25,053 nt of DNA, from NCBI GenBank assembly GCA_964559355.1, contig CAZLHQ010000033.1, forward strand, positions 1 to 25,053, written 5' to 3'. The stretch's first letter is position 1; the number at the start of each line of letters is the position of its first letter. Positions 15,538 to 24,193 of the stretch are shown here, piece by piece. The position numbers and the translations under genes are program-made. Under the pieces are notes generated by a model. The model did not search any database. It saw only the letters and a list, made by a program, of their open reading frames with translations, and was not told where the DNA came from. Source of the stretch: JAEUMD01 sp964559355 (lineage in GTDB: Bacteria > Pseudomonadota > Alphaproteobacteria > Rhizobiales > Hyphomicrobiaceae).

Positions 15538-17198
15538 CACACGCGCGCCCCCGTCGGCTGCACGACGATCGAGCCCTTGTCGTGATCGATGATCTCGTCG
15601 TCGCCGACTTTGAAGTTGTCGAGGCTGATGGTGTGGTAGCGATCGAAGTAATCGCGCAATGACTTCTCGATACCGGCATCGAACTGCGGCCGGGCAACAT
15701 GGGTGGCGCCCTGCACAGCCTTGACGATCTTGCCGCCCTTCACGATCAGATCGCCATTCTTGAACACATACTCGGGCGTGGTGAACATCGCTTCGCGGTC
15801 CTCGTCGTCCTTGTAGACGGTGACGTCTCCCCAGGCGCCCGGGGCCAGATGGCCGCGGTCTGCCAGGCCCAAGCTGCGGGCAGGTCCGGCGCGGGTCATG
15901 ATGGCGATCTCGTAGAGCGAATATTCGCGCTCGATCGAGGCGAGGATCGACGCCTTCTGCGCATCGGGGTGGATCTTCTGCATCATGTCGCGGCGATAGC
16001 CCTTGTCCATGAGCAGGCGGATCAAATGCGGGTAGGTGGTGAATGGCGCGCCGTTGGGATGGTCGGTGGTCAAGAACACGCGCCACGGGTCGTCGACGAG
16101 CAGGAAAATCTCGAGCCCGATCGCCCATTGCAGCGCGTTGACGAAGCTCTTGTCCTTGTACTTCATCGGCACCACGCCGCAGCCGGCGTCACACTCGATG
16201 TCCATCACCACCCACTTCTTGGGGCTGGCCGATTTGGTGTTGCCGTACTGGCGCATGCTGTCGCCGGAGGCGGTGCAGGTCTGGCCGAACAGGATCTGGC
16301 CGACATCGATGGAGATGTTGGGATTCGTGTTGACGAGCTCGGCGACTCTGGCGGCGCCCGATGAAAACTTCTGGTCGCCCTCGGTGCCATAGGAATGGAA
16401 CTGGATGTGGGTGAGGTGGACGGGCAGCCCTTCCATCGCGCGGATCGTCGCCAGCGTCGTGTCGACGTTGCCCGGCACACCCAGGTTGCAGCCGTGCACA
16501 TGCAGGGGATGGGTGACGCCGAGCTCCTTCAACCCGCGCGAGAGCGTGCGCAGGATATCGCGTGGCGAGACGCCGTAATAGGCATGCTGCTCGTCGAGGT
16601 CGAGCTTGCGCTGGTTGAACTTGAAGGCCGAGATGCCGCCGGGATTGACGACCTTGACGGCGATCGCCTGGGCGGCGTGCATGGTCCAGGCGATGTAATC
16701 CTTGATCGCCTCGAAGTCCTGACGCGACGCCATCTGCCGCAACAGGAAGTCGTCCGAGCCCAGCATCACGTAGGCGCCTTTGTCGACCATCGGCGTGTCG
16801 CCCATTTCCATGTGGGCCTGGCGCGCGTTGGCCGGCAGCATGGCGGGCTCGAAGCAGGCGGTGTAGCCCATCTCGGCGTAGCGGTAGCCTGCAGCCATCG
16901 TCGATGGCACGGCCAGGCCGGTGCCCGAGCGCGTCAGCTGCGTGCGCGACACTTCATGCCCGCGATGGTCCTCAGGCAGCATCATCCGACCGATCGTCAT
17001 CTTGCCGCCGCCGATATGGGTATGCGGGTCGATGGCGCCGGCCATGACGACGCGGCCGGCCAAATCGTATTCGGCATCGGCGCGAGCCGAGACGTCGAAG
17101 GCGACGATGCGGCCGTCGCGGATCATGATGTCGCGCGTCTCGCCATCGACACCATTGGCAGGATCGTAAACGCGGCCGCCTTTGAGCTTAATGAGCAT
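15537..17198 (-). CDS. fhcA: Formate-releasing hydrolase subunit A of the Fhc complex
   Basis: The product is 553 aa, a member of the amidohydrolase superfamily and homologous to archaeal FwdA/FmdA. It hydrolyses the formylated furan cofactor to formate. The metal-binding HxH motif is visible in AIDPHTHIGGGK (H59, H61). The later segments LHVHGCNLG and HLTHIQFHSYG supply further histidines, and FLTTDHPNGAPF has the conserved Asp region. The start ATG at 17198 gives MLIKLKGGRVYDPANGVDGE, the usual family start; the frame open to 17264 adds 22 residues without homology. It follows fhcB by 28 bases and overlaps fhcD by one base. Confidence 0.97.
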   Translation of the reverse strand: MLIKLKGGRVYDPANGVDGETRDIMIRDGRIVAFDVSARADAEYDLAGRVVMAGAIDPHTHIGGGKMTIGRMMLPEDHRGHEVSRTQLTRSGTGLAVPSTMAAGYRYAEMGYTACFEPAMLPANARQAHMEMGDTPMVDKGAYVMLGSDDFLLRQMASRQDFEAIKDYIAWTMHAAQAIAVKVVNPGGISAFKFNQRKLDLDEQHAYYGVSPRDILRTLSRGLKELGVTHPLHVHGCNLGVPGNVDTTLATIRAMEGLPVHLTHIQFHSYGTEGDQKFSSGAARVAELVNTNPNISIDVGQILFGQTCTASGDSMRQYGNTKSASPKKWVVMDIECDAGCGVVPMKYKDKSFVNALQWAIGLEIFLLVDDPWRVFLTTDHPNGAPFTTYPHLIRLLMDKGYRRDMMQKIHPDAQKASILASIEREYSLYEIAIMTRAGPARSLGLADRGHLAPGAWGDVTVYKDDEDREAMFTTPEYVFKNGDLIVKGGKIVKAVQGATHVARPQFDAGIEKSLRDYFDRYHTISLDNFKVGDDEIIDHDKGSIVVQPTGARV

Positions 17199-17226
17199 CT
17201 TGTTCGATTTCCGGTCGGGTCTGGCG

Positions 17227-18531
17227 TTATAGAGCGGCTGTGATCGCGGACGTGACGTCGGCAAGGCGCGGGTGGGGGCTCGAGCGCACCTGCTTCAGCG
17301 GTAGCGAAACGACAGCGTCGCAGCGCACCAGCCGGCCGCTGTGATCGAGCCCCGGCGTCGCCACCGGAATAAAGACGTCGGACGGCTTGCGCAGCGCGAT
17401 GCCGGGCGTGCCGAGCACGATCGTCGGCAGGCTCGTTTCCGGCGGGCCCTGCGCCTCAGGACCGAACGAGGATACCCACACCACCAGATCGCCTTCGCCG
17501 GCACGCAGCATGCGCGCGATCTCGTAGCGGTAGGGATCGTAATCGGGTGCGCCGCCGGCAAAGGAGACGCGCAAGGGATAGCCGCTCTGCCAGGAGCACA
17601 CGGAAGCCGCCGAAGCCGCGCCATCGTTGCCGCCGAGGGAAAGTCCGGCAAAGCGCGTGGTCTTGTTCAAGTCGCGCACCACATCGGTAATCATCTGCAC
17701 CGCGAGGTCCGCACCGGCAAACGTCATCGCCTGTGGCGCCCAAACGACGACGCCATAATGGGCCTGCTTGCAGCGCTGGGCGAGATCGTCGAGCACAATC
17801 CGTGACACGCCACCGGGAGGATCGGCTGGGACAGGTGCGCCTTTGAGCAGCATGCGCAGATAGCCGAGCACAGCCGGCGTCGCCTCGGCCGCACACGCGA
17901 TATCGATAATCGTGCCGACCAGCCGGCCGCTGAGTGAGGCCGGACGCGGACCACAGCCCAGCAGCACGATCGTGCGAGCGCCGTCGGCCTGCTCGAACAT
18001 GGTTTGCGGCGGGGCGGCAATGCGCTCGTAGAACCGTGGGTGATGGGTGTCGAGGTCGCTGGCGACGACGATCAGCAGGTCGGCGCGGTTGCGCGTCTCC
18101 GTCAGCGTCGACATGAACCAGCCCTTGGTCTGCAAGACGCCGGTGTTGCGGTATTGCGCAGTGCTGAGGACATGATCGACGACGCCACCCGCGCGATCAG
18201 CGAGCGCCATCACGCCACGCATGCCTTCGACATCGGTGCCAAGGCCGCCGAACAGCGGCAGGCGTGCGGCCTTGATGAGGCTCGCCGCTCGCGCGATCGC
18301 GGCATCCAATGTTGCCTGCTTTCCGTCGACCAGCGGAGTTGCTTGCGGCAGTATGCGTTCGAAGCCGGCTTTGGCACGCACGCAGCCATTGCGCTCGACG
18401 CTGAGACGCCCCGCCCTGTTCGCCACTGCGAGATCGTCACAATGAAGCCCGCAAAACGGGCATGCAACGGCTTGAAACGTGTCGTGCTCAGTAGGTGCCA
18501 GCGTCGAGATGCCTTGGTTCGAGTTCGGCAT
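17227..18531 (-). CDS. fhcB: Fhc complex subunit B (formylmethanofuran dehydrogenase subunit B homolog)
   Basis: The product is 434 aa, homologous to the catalytic tungsten/molybdenum subunit FwdB/FmdB of methanogens, and first gene of the fhc operon. In bacteria the complex has no formate-oxidising role and B is regarded as mainly structural. Near the N-terminus CPFCGLHCDD and NGC give C24, C27, C31 and C50, the cysteine pattern that holds an iron-sulfur cluster in FwdB. At the place where FwdB has the metal-ligand cysteine, this protein reads LSTAQYRNTG with glutamine 126, so the tungsten ligand seems to be lost. That alignment is from memory. The ATG at 18531 has GGGAG about 10 bases upstream; an earlier in-frame ATG at 18588 lacks support. 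Confidence 0.95.
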   Translation of the reverse strand: MPNSNQGISTLAPTEHDTFQAVACPFCGLHCDDLAVANRAGRLSVERNGCVRAKAGFERILPQATPLVDGKQATLDAAIARAASLIKAARLPLFGGLGTDVEGMRGVMALADRAGGVVDHVLSTAQYRNTGVLQTKGWFMSTLTETRNRADLLIVVASDLDTHHPRFYERIAAPPQTMFEQADGARTIVLLGCGPRPASLSGRLVGTIIDIACAAEATPAVLGYLRMLLKGAPVPADPPGGVSRIVLDDLAQRCKQAHYGVVVWAPQAMTFAGADLAVQMITDVVRDLNKTTRFAGLSLGGNDGAASAASVCSWQSGYPLRVSFAGGAPDYDPYRYEIARMLRAGEGDLVVWVSSFGPEAQGPPETSLPTIVLGTPGIALRKPSDVFIPVATPGLDHSGRLVRCDAVVSLPLKQVRSSPHPRLADVTSAITAAL

Positions 18532-18731
18532 TCTTCTTATTCTCCCGATCCTTGCGTGCCGACAAAAGCACGGGACGCGGCCAAGCACAACAGGTCAGGC
18601 AACCGGAGGCCGACACCGCTCATATGTTTTGCGAAGCGATTTGCGCCATGGTTTGCGGGTCGGTATGTTCGCCTGCCGCTCTCAATCAGAGCGTCAATGA
18701 GGAATTCCGCGAAGATCGGAGGAGATTAACA
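18532..18731. promoter_or_regulatory. Divergent intergenic region between fhcB and the MxaD-like gene
   Basis: Two hundred bases separate two outward-facing genes, so promoters for both should lie here. A small inverted repeat, GCTCT-CAATC-AGAGC at 18678-18692, sits about 40 bases upstream of the plus-strand start and could be an operator. No -35/-10 pair was convincing. Confidence 0.4.
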
Positions 18732-19277
18732 ATGATGCGATTGCGAGTGGCGCTGTTTGTCATGTCGGCTCTATTGCTGGCCGGCTGGGCAGCGACGGCT
18801 GAAGCGCATGGGCCGACCCGGCAAAAGCTGACCAAGACCATCGAGATCAACGCTCCTGCCGATAAAGTCTGGAAGATCATCTCCAACTTCCAAGACATGA
18901 GCTGGCATCCCGCAATCGAGAAGACCGAGGGAACCGGCGGCAACGATGCGGGTGCAAAGCGCACGCTGACGTTGAAGGGCTCGGGCGGAAAGATTCATGA
19001 GTCGCTGACCAAGCATGACGCCGCCGGCCGTACCCTTGCCTACGAGATCACCGAGGTCGATGTGAAGGTTCTGCCCGTCACCAATTATTCGTCATCGCTG
19101 AAGGTCGAGGGCGAAGGATCCAAATCCGTGGTGACGTGGAAAGGCGCGTTCTACCGCGGCTTCATGAACAACGATCCGCCGCCAGAGCTGAGCGACGACG
19201 CTGCCGTTAAAGCCATCACCGGGGTTTACGAGAGCGGGCTTGCGGCGATCAAGAAGGCCGCCGAGGCTGGAGGTTGA
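18732..19277 (+). CDS. MxaD-like SRPBCC-domain periplasmic protein
   Basis: The product is 181 aa: a signal peptide (MMRLRVALFVMSALLLAGWA, cleavage near AEA-H), then an SRPBCC/polyketide-cyclase fold from about residue 35. Typical features are KTIEINAPADKVWKIISNFQDMSWHP and the C-terminal helix ITGVYESGLAAIKKAAE. MxaD proteins of this type are encoded in methanol dehydrogenase clusters and have been linked to efficient electron transfer between the enzyme and its cytochrome c; here the neighbours are xoxF-related genes. GGAGG lies nine bases before the ATG at 18732; a second ATG follows immediately. The longer frame back to 18495 overlaps the divergent promoter region and is rejected. The stop codon overlaps the start of the next gene by one base. 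Confidence 0.85.
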   Translation: MMRLRVALFVMSALLLAGWAATAEAHGPTRQKLTKTIEINAPADKVWKIISNFQDMSWHPAIEKTEGTGGNDAGAKRTLTLKGSGGKIHESLTKHDAAGRTLAYEITEVDVKVLPVTNYSSSLKVEGEGSKSVVTWKGAFYRGFMNNDPPPELSDDAAVKAITGVYESGLAAIKKAAEAGG

Positions 19278-20338
19278 TGCAACCAGTAGTCCTTCGGCAG
19301 CGGCAACGCGGCTTGGGTGTCACGGCTCTGAGACCGCGCGCTCGTGCGGTTATGCTCGTGGCGTTGACCCTGCTGTCGGCGTACGGGTACACGGCGCTCC
19401 GCCACGGCGCGATGGCCGCCGACGGGAACCCTCCCGAGCCCACAGATCCGGTTGGCCGGTTCGCCTTCGTTACCAACCAGGGGAGTGAGACGGTATCGGT
19501 CGTCGACCTCGGCGCAGCAAGCGTCGTTGTGTCGATCCCAGTGCCGGGCAAGCCCGCTGGCGTCGCCCTCTCGCCTGATCGCAGGCGCGTCTACGTCTCC
19601 GTGCCCGAAGCCAAAGACATCGCCGTGATCGACGCCGAAAAGCGCGAGGTGGTCGGGCGTGTGCCGGTCGGCAGCGGGCCACTCGGCATCGCCGTCAACC
19701 CGCGCAGCGGCGAAGTCCTGGTCGCCGACTGGTATGAGCACAAGTTGTACGTGCTCGATGCGGCCGCCAAGGGTATCGTCGGCGAAGTGTCGGTGGGCAA
19801 ATCGCCGTCGGGCATCGCCGTCACGCCCGATGGGAGCCTCATCGTCACCGCAGATCGCGATAGCAACCAAGTGTCGATCATCGATGCAGCGACGCGCACG
19901 GTTTTGGGCGTCGTGCCGGTCGGCGAGCGGCCTTTTGGCGTCACGATCGACGCTGGAGGACAGCTTGCCTACACCGCAAATGTCGGCAGTGACGACGTGT
20001 CCGTCGTGCATCTGGCGCGCCGCGCGGTGATCGCCACCTACCCTGTTGGTCGACGGCCCTATGCGGTCGCGCTAGCGGGTCGATTGGCGTTCGTGACCGA
20101 CCAGTATGGCGGCACGGTTACGGTCATCGACACCGAGACGGGAACGAAGCGGAAAGTGATCGAGGCTTGCGATCACCCCGAGGGCATCGCCGCGACACGG
20201 CAGGGTGGTGAGATCTACGTCGCCTGTTGGATGGACAACGTTCTGGCCCGCATCGACACGCAGACATTGACGGTCTCCGGCAAAATTGCAGTTGGCGATG
20301 GGCCGCGGGCGTTCGGCGCGTTTCTGGCCGAGCCATAG
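19277..20338 (+). CDS. Exported YVTN-repeat beta-propeller protein
   Basis: The product is 353 aa. The N-terminal hydrophobic segment MLVALTLLSAYGYTALRHGA (about residues 26-45) acts as a signal or membrane anchor. The rest is a series of about seven 40-residue blades, each with a phrase like GKPAGVALSPDRRRVYVS, GPLGIAVNPRSGEVLVAD, KSPSGIAVTPDGSLIVTAD and RPFGVTIDAGGQLAYTAN, plus a V-V-D/I-D strand. This is the YncE/YVTN family. Related propellers are often encoded near PQQ-dependent alcohol dehydrogenases, where their role is undefined. The ATG at 19277 overlaps the previous stop codon (TGATG) and has GGAGG upstream, so it is coupled to the MxaD-like gene. Confidence 0.88.
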   Translation: MQPVVLRQRQRGLGVTALRPRARAVMLVALTLLSAYGYTALRHGAMAADGNPPEPTDPVGRFAFVTNQGSETVSVVDLGAASVVVSIPVPGKPAGVALSPDRRRVYVSVPEAKDIAVIDAEKREVVGRVPVGSGPLGIAVNPRSGEVLVADWYEHKLYVLDAAAKGIVGEVSVGKSPSGIAVTPDGSLIVTADRDSNQVSIIDAATRTVLGVVPVGERPFGVTIDAGGQLAYTANVGSDDVSVVHLARRAVIATYPVGRRPYAVALAGRLAFVTDQYGGTVTVIDTETGTKRKVIEACDHPEGIAATRQGGEIYVACWMDNVLARIDTQTLTVSGKIAVGDGPRAFGAFLAEP

Positions 20339-20658
20339 GCTGTTAACGATGTCGATCGCAAAGGGGTAGGGGTGGGAGCGTCATGGGGCGGCACATATCG
20401 CTCCGTTGTCACTGGCGACTGTTCCGCGCCGCCCGATCTGGCCATTATTTTGGCGCTTGCTCACGACATCGTGCACGCCCTGTCGGTCGGGGCAGGCACG
20501 CCGCGCGTATATGCTGTTTGTTGAAAGCGCTGGCATAATGCCTAAGTGATCGCTTAAGACAGCGGCCCTGAGGCCGTCACGGCGCGGCCATTTGAAAATA
20601 TCACGGCAACCAACACGTCCGGGGAGCCACCCCGGCTGACGAGGAGGACGACATCGAC
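20339..20658. promoter_or_regulatory. Intergenic region upstream of the 20659 gene pair
   Basis: These 320 bases hold no gene. A near-perfect palindrome, TAAGTGATCGCTTA (20543-20556), follows a CATAAT sequence at 20534-20539 that could serve as a -10 element, though no good -35 box stands at the right distance. The palindrome would then lie where a repressor or activator could bind near the transcription start. Confidence 0.35.
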
Positions 20659-21381
20659 ATGGCGATCACCAACATGGCGAACGTATCCCTGCGCCGCTGG
20701 GCGCTGGCAATCACCTTGATGTTTGCGCCGGTCGCCGTGGGTGCGGCCGCCACCTCGCCGCCCTCGGCGACGGCCATGCTGTTTGATGCCAATCACCTCG
20801 CCAATATGACCAAGGGCGATCCGCTGACCTATCGTTTCGAGCGCACCGTGTCCGATCCCAAGCTGTTGGGCGAGGCGTTTGCGGATGACATCCGGCTCGG
20901 TGTCGTCAACGACGGACCCGCCGGTACGCGCGAAGTGACGGTCAATGTCTTCACCGGCGGACGGGCGCGGCCCGAGCAGCGCATCGACGGCATGACCGGT
21001 AATCCGGTGCTGGTGGTGTTTCTCGATCGTGCCGTCAACAATCTGTCGATGCTGGCCGGCGGCAATCGCCCTTATCTGAAGCAGAAGATCAAGATGTCAC
21101 TGGCGGAGCGCGCCAAGGTCGAGCCGGTCGAGATCGACTACAAGGGCAAGAAGGTTGCGGGCGCGCGGGTCTCGGTGACGCCGTTCCTGGGCGATTCGAA
21201 TGCGCTCAAGATGATGGGATATGACGGCACCGTCTTCCAAATCGTGGTCAGCGATGCGGTGCCGGGCCATTTCGTCGATTTCACCTCACACTACGAGAGC
21301 CCGATGAAGGATAGCCCTAAGCTCGACGAGCGCATCCGCCTGTCGGGTGCAGGCGAGATCAAGGCTGGAGACGGCAAATGA
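20659..21381 (+). CDS. Exported protein of unknown function, beside the quinoprotein genes
   Basis: The product is 240 aa. A signal peptide is evident (RRWALAITLMFAPVAVGAAA, cleavage around residues 30-32). The mature part has no cysteine and no hydrophobic span. It reads as a mostly beta protein with conserved-looking stretches LTYRFERTVSDPKLLGEAF, VFLDRAVNNLSMLAGGN, RPYLKQKIKMSLAERAKVE and HFVDFTSHYESPMKDSPKL. I do not recognise a named family. The start at 20659 has GAGGAGG about 11 bases upstream; an ATG at 20674 is an alternative. It overlaps the next gene by four bases (ATGA at 21378-21381), so the two are almost certainly co-translated. A role in periplasmic methanol oxidation is inferred only from its neighbours. 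Confidence 0.82.
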   Translation: MAITNMANVSLRRWALAITLMFAPVAVGAAATSPPSATAMLFDANHLANMTKGDPLTYRFERTVSDPKLLGEAFADDIRLGVVNDGPAGTREVTVNVFTGGRARPEQRIDGMTGNPVLVVFLDRAVNNLSMLAGGNRPYLKQKIKMSLAERAKVEPVEIDYKGKKVAGARVSVTPFLGDSNALKMMGYDGTVFQIVVSDAVPGHFVDFTSHYESPMKDSPKLDERIRLSGAGEIKAGDGK

Positions 21382-21761
21382 CGCGGACAGCCGCACGCCG
21401 GCGCCGGGCACCAGCTGGGTTGGCGCTTGCCGCCGTGACCTTTGCGGCGGTCGCGCACGTTCCGGCCGCATCGGCCGCCGAGCTTCCCGCCAACGACTAT
21501 CCAACCGCGGCGCGCGCCGACTACGTCTTCGCCTGCATGCAGGTCAACGGCCAGACGCGCGACAACTTGCAGAAGTGCTCCTGCTCGATCGACGTCATCG
21601 CCGAGCTGCTGCCATTCAGCGACTATGAGGAAGCCGAGACGGTGATGTCGGTGGTGCAGCGTGGCGGCGAGAACGTGTCGATGCTTTATGGTCCGATCTT
21701 CCAAGAGAAAATCCGAAAGATGAAACGCGCCCAAGTCGAGGGCGAATTGCGCTGCTTCTGA
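21378..21761 (+). CDS. Small exported cysteine-containing protein of unknown function
   Basis: The product is 127 aa. It has an arginine-rich n-region and a signal peptide (LALAAVTFAAVAHVPAASA-A, cleavage near residue 34). The mature protein of about 93 residues has four cysteines: C53 and the CSC pair C67/C69 in YVFACMQVNGQTRDNLQKC, and C126 just before the stop. That makes two disulfides or a metal site possible; there is no CxxCH haem motif. From memory, similar YVFACM-NGQT-CSCSID proteins occur near methanol dehydrogenase genes in methylotrophs, but I cannot name a function. It starts within the stop codon of the preceding gene (ATGA). It faces the SoxYZ-like gene, with 60 bases between stops. 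Confidence 0.82.
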   Translation: MTRTAARRRRAPAGLALAAVTFAAVAHVPAASAAELPANDYPTAARADYVFACMQVNGQTRDNLQKCSCSIDVIAELLPFSDYEEAETVMSVVQRGGENVSMLYGPIFQEKIRKMKRAQVEGELRCF

Positions 21762-21821
21762 AAAGCGCCGCCGGGCCGATGCCGCTTGCATCGTGTCTAC
21801 GACGACGCGAGGCAATCGGCC

Positions 21822-22631
21822 TTACGAACCCTTGGCCGTGCTGCGAACCGTAAACACCGCGCCGGCAGTATCCTTGGCGGTCACGGCCATGTCGCCGCCG
21901 CCTCCCGCATACGTGAAGCGGATATTCGGGTTTTCCGACAGAGAAATGCCGCCCTCCATGGTGAAGACGATGTCGTCGCCGCGCTTGACCTCGATGTTCT
22001 GCACGTATTTGGCCGGGATATAGAGGCCGGTGAGCTGGTTCATCTGCATCCCCGAGTAGTTGGGATGGCGGATCATCACCTGCGCTTCCTGCATGATCGG
22101 CGTGCTATCGGCGAGCTCCGTGCGCAGCTTCATTTTGCCAAGCTCGGCCAGCGCCTGCTCAGCATCCTTGAGCGCCGGGGCCGAGCAGCCGCCGGCGGCT
22201 TTGACATACTTAGTCGTCATATGCAGCTTGCCGTCGCTGGTTTCCAATACGGCGCGCACATTGGAGTACATGTCGACCCGCACGCGGGTCGAGATGATGC
22301 GCTCGCCGGTCCCGGCAGCGGGGCCAAACGTGAATGTGGCGGCCACCGGCATCGGGTTCTTTTCGATGACGAGCGTCAAAACCTTGGCCGACTGTGCGAG
22401 GCTGGCCGGCACGCGCATGGTGATCGGCACCACGGCGGCGTCTTCGGCGCGCACCGGCGCTTCCAGCGTCACCGCGCCATCCTCCTCGGCAATGGAGCGA
22501 TCAGCATAAAGGTCCTTGCGGATGCCGGGCCAAACGTCGTCTGTCTCGGCGGCGGCTGCACTTGCCAGCGGCAACGCTGCCATTGCGAGCACGGCGCACA
22601 CCAGTGCGAGCAGTTTCTTCATTGCGGACAT
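21822..22631 (-). CDS. Quinoprotein dehydrogenase-associated SoxYZ-like carrier protein
   Basis: The product is 269 aa, with a signal peptide (KKLLALVCAVLAMAALPLAS, cleavage near ASA-A). The first half is SoxY-like, with VWPGIRKDLYADR near residue 35 and an AAGGCSAPA turn containing the only mature cysteine (C149), in the position of the SoxY GGCGG carrier arm. The second half is SoxZ-like (MIRHPNYSGMQMN; LYIPAKYVQNIEVKRGDD). In the sulfur-oxidising Sox system these two are separate proteins that carry intermediates on the cysteine. This fused type accompanies PQQ-dependent dehydrogenases, and its cargo is unknown. The ATG at 22631 has AGGAAGG nine bases upstream; the frame open to 22682 adds residues before the signal peptide. 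The metallohydrolase gene upstream is on the same strand. Confidence 0.9.
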   Translation of the reverse strand: MSAMKKLLALVCAVLAMAALPLASAAAAETDDVWPGIRKDLYADRSIAEEDGAVTLEAPVRAEDAAVVPITMRVPASLAQSAKVLTLVIEKNPMPVAATFTFGPAAGTGERIISTRVRVDMYSNVRAVLETSDGKLHMTTKYVKAAGGCSAPALKDAEQALAELGKMKLRTELADSTPIMQEAQVMIRHPNYSGMQMNQLTGLYIPAKYVQNIEVKRGDDIVFTMEGGISLSENPNIRFTYAGGGGDMAVTAKDTAGAVFTVRSTAKGS

Positions 22632-22772
22632 TTTCGAAAGCCTTCCTCGATCTGGCGGGCAGCGGGATTGCCGCGCCTTCACGCGTCAACAAGAACTTAT
22701 AACCATCATACCCTGATCCCGATCAGCGCGGTAGCAGGGGGCTCCAGCACCAGCGCCGATCCGCGAGCAGGG

Positions 22773-23789
22773 CTACTCCCACTCCAATTCTGCGAATGCG
22801 GCTGAGACGTTACGGCCGTGGAACTCGTCGAACAGTTGCCAATTGGCGCGTTCCTGCTGCGCCACCGTGGCGATTGCAGCGCTCATCGTCTCGCCCTTGC
22901 GGATGGCCGTGCGGACCCCGCTGGCGACGGCATTGAGATAGCGCTGTAGGGGCGCGGCTGCAGCGGGCCAGTCCATAGCGGCGGGTCCATGGCCGGGGAC
23001 GATACGGGTGATCGGCTCCTTGACGAGTTGCGGGAGCAGCGCCATCCAGCCACGGATCGAGCCGTCGAGGGTCGGCACATGGCCGGCAAAAACCAGATCG
23101 CCGGTAAACATCGTGCCGGTCTGCGCACACACGACCGTAAGGTCGTTGTCGGTATGTGCGGTGGCACGGGCTTCGAGAATGAGCCGGCGGCCGCCCAGGT
23201 CGAGTTCCGTGCGCCCGTCGACCGGCTGCGTCGGCAAAACGATCTCGGTGCCGGCAAACAGTGCTTCACCAACGGCCGCCTTGTTGTAGGCGAGGTAGCG
23301 CTCGGCGCGGGCCGAAAGCGCTGCGGCGAGCTTGTGATGGCCGACAAAGGCCGGATTATCCGCCTTGAACGCGGCATTGCCGAGGACGTGATCGGGATGC
23401 ATGTGGGTGTTGATTACGTAGCGGATCGGCCGGTCGGTGAGGGCGGCAATGTTCTGGCGCAACGCCGCGCCGAGCCGTGCGGTCCCTCCCGTGTCGATCA
23501 CCGCCACAGCCTGGCTGCCGATGATGAAGCCGGTGTTGCAGATGTCGCCGCCGTTCTCGGGTGCATAAACGCCATGTACGCCGCGATGCACAAAGACGCC
23601 GGGGGCGATCTCGGTCACGCCTTGCATGGGCTCGGCGGTTTGCGCGCGTAATGGTGGCACCGTCAAGCCACGCGAAACCGTCGTCAGCGCCGAAAGCAAG
23701 GTCAGGCATAGCGTGCGTCGCGACATTCGCGCAGCAGCCAGCTTCGTCGCCACTGCAGGTTTTTGAACTCGATCACGACTGATGCGCAT
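22773..23789 (-). CDS. Quinoprotein relay-type zinc metallohydrolase (MBL fold)
   Basis: The product is 338 aa from this start: a signal-like N-terminus (RRTLCLTLLSALTTVSRG) and a metallo-beta-lactamase domain. The zinc-binding motif HMHPDH is at residues 129-134. Further ligands are likely in ATAHTDND, FTGDLVFAGH and RIVPGHGP. Such exported MBL hydrolases occur with the SoxYZ-like carrier near PQQ dehydrogenases and are proposed to act with it, perhaps by releasing something from the carrier cysteine; that is a proposal, not an established reaction. The ATG at 23789 has CCAGGG upstream. The ATG at 23726 (MSRRTLC) gives a more standard signal peptide and is an equally good alternative. The frame open to 23939 is not supported. 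The carrier gene follows after about 140 bases. Confidence 0.88.
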   Translation of the reverse strand: MRISRDRVQKPAVATKLAAARMSRRTLCLTLLSALTTVSRGLTVPPLRAQTAEPMQGVTEIAPGVFVHRGVHGVYAPENGGDICNTGFIIGSQAVAVIDTGGTARLGAALRQNIAALTDRPIRYVINTHMHPDHVLGNAAFKADNPAFVGHHKLAAALSARAERYLAYNKAAVGEALFAGTEIVLPTQPVDGRTELDLGGRRLILEARATAHTDNDLTVVCAQTGTMFTGDLVFAGHVPTLDGSIRGWMALLPQLVKEPITRIVPGHGPAAMDWPAAAAPLQRYLNAVASGVRTAIRKGETMSAAIATVAQQERANWQLFDEFHGRNVSAAFAELEWE

Positions 23790-24141
23790 GTAGCCCTGGA
23801 AGTTTCTCACGCAGCTACGATGGCCCCTGTCGCTTGCCTTGTCATGTCCGGCTGGTGGCGCACAGCCAATCGACAACAATGTTTGTCGGCTCGCAGCGGA
23901 ACGATCGGCGGTGCCAGAGGGACGATGCCACCAGAACATTCAATGATGAGGGCACGTAGCGTTCAATTCCAATCACACGTTCGCGAGAAAATTTTTTCTG
24001 ACGATGTGCGCTGCGCCAACTTTTGCTGCGCTGCACCCGGGCCCCGTATTTGGGGGATCAAAAAGGGTCAGCAAAATTGTCCTATTAAATTCTGGCGCTT
24101 ACTTGGCGAGGCCAGCAATACGATCTGCATCGACCTTAGTC

Positions 24142-24170
24142 TTGCAACGTGCGGGAAAAAGTGCCTAGAT
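24142..24170 (+). promoter_or_regulatory. Candidate sigma-70-type promoter of xoxF
   Basis: TTGCAA (24142-24147) and CTAGAT (24165-24170) are separated by exactly 17 bases and resemble TTGACA/TATAAT. It would give a leader of about 170 bases before the xoxF start. The match is moderate, and other promoters in the region are possible. Confidence 0.35.
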
Positions 24171-24193
24171 GCCGCTCGGTAGCTGCGACTTCA

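Noticed and set aside
15699..17243. Long plus-strand frames (15699-16364, 16395-17243)
   Set aside because: Antisense shadows of fhcA.
22713..22726. CTGATC-CC-GATCAG palindrome between carrier and metallohydrolase genes
   Set aside because: Short and without a T-tract. It could be an operator but nothing else supports it.
23763..24182. 139-codon plus-strand frame upstream of xoxF
   Set aside because: No RBS, irregular composition, and it spans the metallohydrolase start and the putative xoxF promoter.
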